Shown in pieces: positions 8,649-15,325 of a DNA stretch of 64,000 bases. Made by a program: the position numbers and the translations under genes. Source of the DNA: Massilia sp. Bi118 (GTDB lineage: Bacteria > Pseudomonadota > Gammaproteobacteria > Burkholderiales > Burkholderiaceae_D); contig NZ_CAKKMV010000014.1 of assembly GCF_918697865.1 (NCBI RefSeq), positions 98,835 to 162,834 of the forward strand. The letters run 5' to 3'. Positions within the stretch are counted from its first letter, which is position 1; every line of letters begins with the position of its first letter. A model generated the notes under the pieces. That model was not told where the DNA came from. It saw only the letters and a program-made list of their open reading frames with translations, and did not search any database.

Positions 8649-9833
8649 CTAATGCCGCTCGACCCAGCGCAAGGCCCCGAGCCCGAGCAGCAGATACAGC
8701 AGGCTTGGCGCCGCCGCCGTCATGAAGGCCGGCCAGGTCGACAGCATGCCGATGTGCGAGAACAGATTATCGATCAACATGAAGCTCACGCCGAGCATGA
8801 TGCCGATGAAGATCTTGAAGCTGACGCCGCCGCTGCGCACCTGCAGGTAGCCGAAGGGCAGCGCCAGCGCCATCATCACGAAAATCGACAGCGGACCGAT
8901 CAGCTTGCGCCAGAAGGCGATCTTGAAGCGCTCCGTCTCCTGGCGGTTCTCGGCAAGGTGGCGCGTGTAGACCGCCAGTTCGTTGGCCGACATGCGTTCC
9001 GGGTCCGAGCGCGACACCGACAGGATCTTTGGCGTGATCTCCGATTCGAGGTCGAGCGAAGCCAGCTTGCGCGTGCCGACGGCGGCGGTGTCCTGGCCGA
9101 AGCGGTTCTGGATGGCCTGGCCGTTCGGCAGCGGCGTGCCCGGCGCCGGCAGGGTGCGGCTGTTGGTGAACTGGGTCTCGGTCACGTCCTGCAGGCGCCA
9201 GGTGTGGTTGCCGCTGAAGACGGCGCTGGCGGCCGTGATCAGGCTGCGCATGCGCATGCTGTTGTCGAACTCGTACAGGCGCACGTCGAGCAGCTTGCCG
9301 TCCGCGCTGATCTGGCGCGCGTTGAAGAAGCGCGAACCGGTGACGGGACCTTTCTGGCCGCCCTCGTGGATGGTGTCCTTGGTCCACATCCCGGAGCGGA
9401 ATTCGGCAGACAGGGTTGCGCCCTTGGCCGACAGGCGCAGGCGCTCGGCCAGCGGCGCCGTGCGTGGCGTGATCAGTTCGCCGAAGATGAAGGTGAGGAC
9501 GACGAACACGATGCCGATCTTGAAAAGGATGCCGCCCGCCATCCGGGTCGACATCGAGGACGCGCGCATGATCGTGAATTCGGAGGTCTGGGCGAACTGC
9601 GCCATCGTGTAGATGGTGCCGAGCAGCGCGGCGATCGGCATCACGCGGTACATGTTACCGGGCACCAGCATCAGCACATACAGCAGCGCGTGCTGGATCA
9701 TGTAGCCGCCCTTGCCCACCGCCGGCAGCTCGCCGGTCAGGTCCATGAAGGCGGCCAGCGCCAGGAAGGCCACCAGCACGAAGGCCACGGCCTGGGCGAT
9801 GTTGACGAAGAAGTAGCGTTCGAGGATCTTCAT
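8649..9833 (-). CDS. lptG: LPS export ABC transporter permease LptG
   Basis: Inner-membrane permease of the LptB2FG transporter that extracts lipopolysaccharide and feeds the Lpt bridge. The 394-residue YjgP/YjgQ-family protein starts MKILERYFFVNIAQAV. It has membrane segments at the N terminus and a periplasmic beta-jellyroll region (about residues 135-290). C-terminal membrane segments follow (FVMMALALPFGYLQVRSGG). The ATG overlaps the lptF stop in an ATGA, so the two subunits are translationally coupled. A long in-frame extension upstream is only the shadow of lptF. Confidence 0.95.
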   Translation of the reverse strand: MKILERYFFVNIAQAVAFVLVAFLALAAFMDLTGELPAVGKGGYMIQHALLYVLMLVPGNMYRVMPIAALLGTIYTMAQFAQTSEFTIMRASSMSTRMAGGILFKIGIVFVVLTFIFGELITPRTAPLAERLRLSAKGATLSAEFRSGMWTKDTIHEGGQKGPVTGSRFFNARQISADGKLLDVRLYEFDNSMRMRSLITAASAVFSGNHTWRLQDVTETQFTNSRTLPAPGTPLPNGQAIQNRFGQDTAAVGTRKLASLDLESEITPKILSVSRSDPERMSANELAVYTRHLAENRQETERFKIAFWRKLIGPLSIFVMMALALPFGYLQVRSGGVSFKIFIGIMLGVSFMLIDNLFSHIGMLSTWPAFMTAAAPSLLYLLLGLGALRWVERH

Positions 9834-10978
9834 TTCGCGCCCTCCTTCGCGGCGGCGCTTTGCAGCAGGCGGCGGCGCTTCCAGGCATTCGCCAGCAGCA
9901 GCGGGTGCCAGCGGTGGTGGATATTCAGGCGCCAGGCGAACAGGCCGAGGGCGGCCAGCAGCACCAGCAGGTGCAGCGGCCACCAGGCCATGCCGAAGCC
10001 GACCTTGGCCTGCTTGACGGCCTGCTCGGCGGCCTTGGTCAGGTTCAGGTAGGTGAAGAAGATCAGCAGCGCCAGGATCAGGTTGGCCGAGGCGCCAGCG
10101 CGCGGGTTGACGAAGCCGAGCGGGATCGCCAGCAGCATCAGCACCACGCACATGATCGGCCAGGTGAGGCGGTACTGGAGCTCGGCGTCGGCGTAGGGAT
10201 TGCGCGGCATCGCGATCAGCGCCGCCGTCGACATGCCCTGCACCTTCAGGTCGCCCATCACCGGCGCCTGGGTCGCGACCCGCATGCGGTAGCGCTCGAA
10301 CTCCATGGCCTGGAAGTCCGGCTTGCCCGGCGTGCCCTGGTAGCGGCGGCCGTTTTTCAGCACCAGGTACTGGCCGCCCTTGCCGTCAGGTTCGATCTGG
10401 CCTTCCTTGGCGACCACGGTGGTGGTGACGCCCTGGTCGACGGTATTGACGAACACGTTCTGCACCACCGTCGACGAACGCGCGGCCGAACTCTCGACGA
10501 AGAACACGCGGTCGGCCGCGGCCGATTCGCGGAACTGGCCGGGCGCCACGCGCTGCAGGTCTTCGCGCTTCTCGAAGCGCTCGGTGAACTCGTTGCTCTT
10601 GAGCTGGGCCCAGGGGATGGCCACCAGCGAGATCACCGCCACCAGGATCACGAGCGGCAGGCTGAACACCAGCACCGGCGAGATCCAGCGCGTCAGCGAC
10701 TGGCCGGAGGCAAACCAGACGACCATTTCGGAATCGCGGTAGCTGCGCGTGATCACGACCAGCACCGAAATAAAGCTGGTGAGGATCAGGATAGTTGGCA
10801 GATAATTCAGCACCGCAAAAGCGATGAGCGCAAGCACGTCGCCCGACGCCACCTTCCCGCCCGCGGCCTTGCCGAGAATGGTGATCAGGGTCCAGGTGAC
10901 GAGGATGGAAAACAGGACGGTGAAGGTTGCGCCGGCCACGCTGGCCATTTCACGCTGTAGGGCGCGTCGGAAAATCAT
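9830..10978 (-). CDS. lptF: LPS export ABC transporter permease LptF
   Basis: Partner permease of LptG in LPS export. The 382-residue protein starts MIFRRALQREM, the usual opening of LptF. Two or three N-terminal membrane segments (VLFSILVTWTLITILGKA) come first. A periplasmic domain rich in F-x-ES and Q-G-V-T-T-T-V segments is followed by C-terminal membrane helices. It is divergent from pepA with only 44 bp between start codons, an arrangement common in proteobacteria. Its own promoter must overlap the pepA leader or start region. Confidence 0.95.
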   Translation of the reverse strand: MIFRRALQREMASVAGATFTVLFSILVTWTLITILGKAAGGKVASGDVLALIAFAVLNYLPTILILTSFISVLVVITRSYRDSEMVVWFASGQSLTRWISPVLVFSLPLVILVAVISLVAIPWAQLKSNEFTERFEKREDLQRVAPGQFRESAAADRVFFVESSAARSSTVVQNVFVNTVDQGVTTTVVAKEGQIEPDGKGGQYLVLKNGRRYQGTPGKPDFQAMEFERYRMRVATQAPVMGDLKVQGMSTAALIAMPRNPYADAELQYRLTWPIMCVVLMLLAIPLGFVNPRAGASANLILALLIFFTYLNLTKAAEQAVKQAKVGFGMAWWPLHLLVLLAALGLFAWRLNIHHRWHPLLLANAWKRRRLLQSAAAKEGAK

Positions 10979-10986
10979 TCGATCGT

Positions 10987-10992
10987 TATAAT
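10987..10992 (+). promoter_or_regulatory. Candidate -10 box of pepA
   Basis: A perfect TATAAT lies 30 bp before the pepA ATG, in the 44 bp lptF-pepA gap. The matching -35 position (about 10964-10969, inside lptF) is poor, so this is a -10-only prediction. Confidence 0.5.
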
Positions 10993-11022
10993 TGCAGGTT
11001 AGGCACTAACAGGGAGAACCCA

Positions 11023-12519
11023 ATGGACTTTAGCATAAAAGCATTCGACACAAAAAACACGCTGACGGCAGCCAAATCGGGCTGCATCGCAGTCGCTGTG
11101 TTCGAGAACAAGAAACTGTCGGAGGCCGCCAAAGCCCTCGACCTGAACGGCGAGATCGCTGCCGCCGTCAAGTCGGGTGACATCTCCGGCAAGGCCGGCA
11201 CCACACTGCTGCTGCGCGGCGTGGCCGGCGTCTCCGCCGCCCGCGTGCTGCTGGTAGGCATGGGCGCCGACGAAGCCGTGAGCGAGAAGAGCTTCGCCAG
11301 CGCCGTTACCAGCGCCCTGAAGACCTTCGCCACCCTGGGTGCGCAGGATGCCATTATCGCATTCCCGGTCGAGAATGTGAAAGAGCGCGACCTCGCCTGG
11401 TCCGTGCGCAGCATCGTGGTCGCCGCCAGCGAAGCCGAATTCCGCACCGACGGACAAAAGAGCAAGAAGGATCCGGCCTTGAGCGGCGTGCGCAAGCTGG
11501 CCATCGCCGTCCCGCAGGCGACCCCGCAAGTGAAGGCGGTGCTGGCCCAGGCCCAGGCGATCGCCAACGGCATGGCCCTGACCAAGGAACTGGGCAACCT
11601 GTCGCCGAACGTCTGCACCCCGACCTACCTGGCCAACACCGCCAAGAAGCTGGGCGCCGACTACGGCTTCGACATCGAAGTCCTGGAGCGCAAGCAGCTC
11701 GAAGCCCTCAAGATGGGCAGCTTCCTGTCGGTCACCCGCGGCAGTGAAGAACCGCCGAAGTTCATCGTCCTGAAGCACAACGGCGGCAAGAAGAACGAAG
11801 CGCCGGTGGTCCTGGTCGGCAAGGGCATCACCTTCGACAGCGGCGGCATCTCGCTCAAGCCGGGTCCCGGCATGGACGAAATGAAGTACGACATGTGCGG
11901 CGCCGGCTCGGTGCTGGGCACCTTCCGCGCGATCGGCGAGATGAACATCAAGCTGAACGTGGTCGGCATCGTCGCCGCCTGCGAAAACATGCCCTCGGGC
12001 CGCGCCACCAAACCGGGCGACATCGTCACCGCGATGAACGGCACGACCATCGAGATCCTGAATACCGATGCCGAAGGCCGTCTGGTGCTGGCCGACGCCC
12101 TCACCTACGCCGAGCGCTTCAAGCCGGCCGCCGTGGTCAACATCGCGACCCTGACCGGCGCCTGCATCGTCGCACTGGGCCACCATAATTCGGGCCTGTT
12201 CACCCGCCACGACGACCAGCACAACGCCCTGGCCGACGAGCTGATGGACGCCGGCAAGCAGACCGGCGACACCGCCTGGCGCCTGCCGATCGGCGAGCAG
12301 TACAACGAGCAGCTGAAGTCGAACTTCGCCGACCTGGCCAACATCGGCAGCCCGGGCGGCGCTTCGTGCACTGCGGCGGCCTTCCTGGAAAACTTCACCC
12401 GCAACTACGCCTGGGCCCACCTGGACATCGCCGGCACCGCCTGGAAATCGGGTGCGGCCAAGGGTGCGACCGGGCGTCCGGTGCCACTGCTGACGACCTT
12501 CCTGTTGAACCGCGTATAA
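11023..12519 (+). CDS. pepA: Leucyl aminopeptidase PepA (M17)
   Basis: Cytosolic two-metal aminopeptidase removing N-terminal leucine and other residues; in some bacteria it also binds DNA. The 498-residue protein has the M17 signature NTDAEGRLVLADAL near residue 347. It also has the metal-binding GKGITFDSGGISLKPG segment near residue 266 and MKYDMCGAGSV. Start at 11023 (MDFSIKAFDTKN) with AGGGAGAA upstream; longer readings overlap lptF. It ends in a strong terminator hairpin. Confidence 0.96.
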   Translation: MDFSIKAFDTKNTLTAAKSGCIAVAVFENKKLSEAAKALDLNGEIAAAVKSGDISGKAGTTLLLRGVAGVSAARVLLVGMGADEAVSEKSFASAVTSALKTFATLGAQDAIIAFPVENVKERDLAWSVRSIVVAASEAEFRTDGQKSKKDPALSGVRKLAIAVPQATPQVKAVLAQAQAIANGMALTKELGNLSPNVCTPTYLANTAKKLGADYGFDIEVLERKQLEALKMGSFLSVTRGSEEPPKFIVLKHNGGKKNEAPVVLVGKGITFDSGGISLKPGPGMDEMKYDMCGAGSVLGTFRAIGEMNIKLNVVGIVAACENMPSGRATKPGDIVTAMNGTTIEILNTDAEGRLVLADALTYAERFKPAAVVNIATLTGACIVALGHHNSGLFTRHDDQHNALADELMDAGKQTGDTAWRLPIGEQYNEQLKSNFADLANIGSPGGASCTAAAFLENFTRNYAWAHLDIAGTAWKSGAAKGATGRPVPLLTTFLLNRV

Positions 12520-12540
12520 ACCGCACCTGAAGCACGAACG

Positions 12541-12572
12541 AAAACGGGCGCTTTTCGAAGCGCCCGTTTTTT
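12541..12572 (+). terminator. Terminator of pepA
   Basis: A 13 bp perfect stem AAAACGGGCGCTT / AAGCGCCCGTTTT with a TTCG loop, ending in six T. It starts 22 bp after the pepA stop. Confidence 0.9.
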
Positions 12573-12598
12573 ATCGCAACGCGATTTGTGACTGAGAA

Positions 12599-13051
12599 TC
12601 AAAAGACTGGCGAGCCCGGATCCGCCGCACTGGTATCGCCTTCGCCAGGCTTGGCCGGGTGCATGAACACCGTGATGACCGACTGGTAGGCGTAGTTGCC
12701 GTTGACGTAATCCTGAAGGCCGGCGGTATAGAGGATATTGCCGACCAGGCGGTTGGCCTGGTAATTCGCCCCCCACCACTCCTCGGCACTGCCAAGCTTG
12801 TCGCGCTTGCAGTAGACAGCCAGCGGCTTGCTGCTGCGAGTGATCGTCACGCGTCCAGGCGCGACCACGAACCAACGCCCGATGTCGTTGGCCAGCAGGC
12901 AGCCGACGCCGGCAACTTCGCGGTGTTCGAGGATGGCATGCACTTCCACCTGCTGGGTGGGCGCATCGAGTACATCGGCGCCGCTGCCGAAGACGCAGCC
13001 GGACAGGCCGATCGCCGCCGGTGCGACGGCGCGGAGGAAGAATCTATTCAT
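12599..13051 (-). CDS. Small putative lipoprotein, function unknown
   Basis: A 150-residue protein beginning MNRFFLRAVAPAAIGLSGC, a lipoprotein signal with lipobox LSGC. It would be an acylated envelope protein. The body has a cysteine pair (GVGCLLAND and AVYCKRDK) and a WWGANYQANRLVG segment; no family was recognised. Start ATG 13051 is chosen because it places the signal peptide at the N terminus; the frame stays open 13 codons further upstream. The C terminus ends in a short acidic/Pro tail. The next gene upstream on this strand ends only 7 bp before this start, so the three small genes from 13651 to 12599 may form one transcript. Confidence 0.6.
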   Translation of the reverse strand: MNRFFLRAVAPAAIGLSGCVFGSGADVLDAPTQQVEVHAILEHREVAGVGCLLANDIGRWFVVAPGRVTITRSSKPLAVYCKRDKLGSAEEWWGANYQANRLVGNILYTAGLQDYVNGNYAYQSVITVFMHPAKPGEGDTSAADPGSPVF

Positions 13052-13058
13052 ACGCTGT

Positions 13059-13262
13059 TTACGGCAGCGCCGGCGCGGACATGAGCGCAAAGCGAGGCAC
13101 CTGCGCCCCGTCCAGCTCGACCGTTTCGAAAAAAGCGTCCTTCGGACGGACCCACACGCGTCCGTCCTCGCCCCGGTAGACCATGACCGGGGTATGGTCC
13201 GCCTCGAGCACGGCCTCGCAAACCAGCTCGCACACCCCGCCCTTGTAGTGGCGGTAGCGCAT
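13059..13262 (-). CDS. DUF1653 domain protein
   Basis: A 67-residue protein that is essentially one DUF1653 domain: YRHYKGGVCELV at the start, then TPVMVYRGEDGRVWVRP and the FFETVE segment. The family is widespread and small; no biochemical function is established. The ATG overlaps the stop of the preceding gene in an ATGA, so it is translated with it. Confidence 0.85.
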   Translation of the reverse strand: MRYRHYKGGVCELVCEAVLEADHTPVMVYRGEDGRVWVRPKDAFFETVELDGAQVPRFALMSAPALP

Positions 13263-13651
13263 CAGGTCTGTTCTTCGACCTGGCGGCTCTGGCTGTGGCT
13301 CTGGCTTTGGGCCTGGCTTTTCTTCTTCAGGCTCTGGATGACGCGGACGATGCCCTCGATGCCGGCGTTCTCGTCGAGCTCGCTGAAGGCATCCAGCACC
13401 TCGTTCAGCACACGGTTGCGCACCGAGGCTTCGTCGGCCAGCATGACCGGCGCCTTGTCCTCGCTGGGTGCGAACTTCTGTGCCTGCGCGGCCTGCTGCG
13501 CGTCGACGGCCTTGGCGCCGTGCGCGAGCGCGGCTTGCCAGATCAGCCAGCGGCGCTGGGTTTCATACACCAGGTACTCTTCCGGCTTGTCCTCACGGCG
13601 CCGGACAATGTGGCCATCGCGTTGGGCCCATGCTTCGAATGCTTGACGCAT
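13262..13651 (-). CDS. Hypothetical protein with Ser/Gln-rich tail
   Basis: A 129-residue soluble protein of unknown function. The N-terminal third (YETQRRWLIWQAALAHGAKA) looks like a compact helical domain seen in small phage-related or accessory proteins; this is an impression only. The middle is charged helix, and the C terminus is a low-complexity SQ repeat (QAQSQSHSQSRQ). Its stop overlaps the DUF1653 start (ATGA), which supports it being real. No signal peptide. Confidence 0.6.
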   Translation of the reverse strand: MRQAFEAWAQRDGHIVRRREDKPEEYLVYETQRRWLIWQAALAHGAKAVDAQQAAQAQKFAPSEDKAPVMLADEASVRNRVLNEVLDAFSELDENAGIEGIVRVIQSLKKKSQAQSQSHSQSRQVEEQT

Positions 13652-14279
13652 TGCTGTCCTTTATAAAAGCTGTGTGCAAATCCTGCTTGCGGATCCGCGA
13701 TCGTTACACACCTGCCGGCGGCCGGTAATCGTGCCGGCTTCGGCAACCCTATCAAAGCAATGAATTGCCAAGAGATACTTGACTTCAAAGAAATATGCAA
13801 ATACTACAAGCTATATTGGCGTAATGCAACTTTTTCTTCCAGAAGGGAAAAGATACGTAATCGCCCCTTCTCTTGCCGCGATTGTTACATCTTGTCACAG
13901 TTCGGCAGAGTTTGCCAGACCTGAGGAAATATATTTTTCTTATCAAGCAATAATTCTACGACATCAACGTTGCTTTTTCTACAAATTGTTGCAATTGTGC
14001 ATAGTTTTAAATAGCAATATTTCAGAAAAACAACAGCTTCTCGATCAGCCCTGAGAAACACTATGCTCTATGCGGCAACAGCATTTAAGCAAAATACATT
14101 CCTCCTATTTATTTTTCTTATAAATCAATCACTTACTTTGAAATTCGAGAATCCATCGCAGAGATTGTAAGCAATTCCGACAGAAGGCTGGCAAGGCTTT
14201 CATGCGCCGCGCGGGGGGAGGGGGAGCCTAATAGATTGCCGGACAGTACACTTGCATATTTACGATAAGCCGCCCGATC
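13652..14279. other. AT-rich non-coding gap
   Basis: About 630 bp without a supported gene. From about 13760 to 14170 the composition is clearly AT-rich, unlike the surrounding GC-rich DNA. One 91-codon open frame (from a TTG at 13779) has codon use unlike the neighbours and no recognisable domain, so it is not called. No tRNA, terminal repeats or attachment site could be seen. The gap leads into the truncated acyltransferase, so it may be the scar of an insertion or deletion. Confidence 0.6.
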
Positions 14280-14498
14280 ATGAAAACACATATTCCCTAC
14301 CTGGATGGCTGGCGCGGCCTTGCCATCGTGTTTCTCCTGATCGGGCACTTCCTGCCTGTCCCTGGCCTGAACTTCGGCGCCATCGGCGTCAGCCTGTTCT
14401 TCGTCGAGAATCCGGCGCGCATCTGGCTGAACCGCGTGCTGCCCCAGAAGATCGAGATCCCGCCCGACGAGGACGACGTGCCAATGCTGCAGCCCTGA
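14280..14498 (+). pseudogene. Acyltransferase family 3 remnant with internal deletion
   Basis: A 72-codon frame. Its first 42 codons match the N terminus of membrane acyltransferases of the OafA type (YLDGWRGLAIVFLLIGHFLP, then GVSLFFV). After that it jumps in frame to what looks like the C-terminal end of the same family (ENPARIWLNR). Full members have about 340-400 residues, so some 300 residues are missing. The junction falls at FFV/FVEN-like sequence, as expected from a deletion between short similar stretches. It could hardly act as an acyltransferase; whether the short membrane peptide is made is unknown. Confidence 0.65.
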
Positions 14499-14560
14499 GG
14501 ACAGGGTAGCCGGCTGCCATGTAATAATGGCAGTCTTGCCATCTCCATCCTCAAGCATTC

Positions 14561-15325
14561 ATGAAATTAGCTACCTGGAACGTCAACTCCCTGAAAGTGC
14601 GCCTGCCGCACCTGCTGCAATGGCTCGCCGCCAATCCGGTCGACGTGCTCTGCCTCCAGGAGACCAAGCTCACCGACGACAAATTCCCGGTCGCCGAAAT
14701 CAACGCGGCCGGCTACGAGGTCGCCTTCACCGGCCAGAAGACGTATAACGGCGTCGCCATCCTGTCGCGGCATCCGCTGACGGACGTGGTGCGCAACAAC
14801 CCGCACTTTCCGGACGAGCAGCAGCGCCTGATCGCCGCCACCGTGCAGGGCGTGCGCGTCATCTGCGCCTACGTCGTCAACGGCCAGGCGGTCGGTTCCG
14901 ACAAGTTCGCCTACAAGATGGCCTGGCTGGCGGCGCTGCGCGAGTGGGTCAAGGAAGAGATGGCGGCGCACCCGGAGTTCGCGATCCTGGGCGACTACAA
15001 CATCGCCCCGGACGACCGCGACGTCTACGACCCGGTCGAATGGGCCGGCGCGATCCACTGCTCGGAACCGGAGCGCGCCGCGCTGGGCGAGCTGTTCGGC
15101 CTGGGCCTGTCGGATGCCTTCCGCCTGTTCGAGCAGCCGGAAAAGCTGTACAGCTGGTGGGACTACCGCATGATGGCCTTCCGCCGCAACCGCGGCCTGC
15201 GCATCGACCACATCCTGCTCTCGCCCAGCCTGGCGAAGCGCTGCACCGCCTGCGTCATCGACCGCGAGCCGCGCAAGTGGGAGCAGCCTTCGGATCACAC
15301 TCCCGTCATCGCTACGATCGATTGA
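14561..15325 (+). CDS. xth: Exodeoxyribonuclease III
   Basis: 3'-5' exonuclease and AP endonuclease of base-excision repair. The 254-residue protein shows the family motifs in order: WNVNSL near residue 6, LQETKL with the metal-binding glutamate near residue 34, GDYNIAP, and RIDHILLS with the catalytic region near SDHTP at the C terminus. The start at 14561 follows a small hairpin and has no strong ribosome site. The stop overlaps the convergent GGDEF/EAL gene by 14 bp. Confidence 0.94.
   Translation: MKLATWNVNSLKVRLPHLLQWLAANPVDVLCLQETKLTDDKFPVAEINAAGYEVAFTGQKTYNGVAILSRHPLTDVVRNNPHFPDEQQRLIAATVQGVRVICAYVVNGQAVGSDKFAYKMAWLAALREWVKEEMAAHPEFAILGDYNIAPDDRDVYDPVEWAGAIHCSEPERAALGELFGLGLSDAFRLFEQPEKLYSWWDYRMMAFRRNRGLRIDHILLSPSLAKRCTACVIDREPRKWEQPSDHTPVIATID

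Noticed and set aside
13779..14054. 91-codon open frame in the AT-rich gap
   Set aside because: Starts at TTG without a ribosome site, codon use unlike the neighbours and no recognisable domain; frames this long are expected by chance in AT/GC-mixed DNA.
14514..14533. Small hairpin CTGCCAT-GTAATA-ATGGCAG before xth considered as a terminator
   Set aside because: Only 7 paired bases and no T tract; it could be an operator or chance, so it was not listed as a feature.
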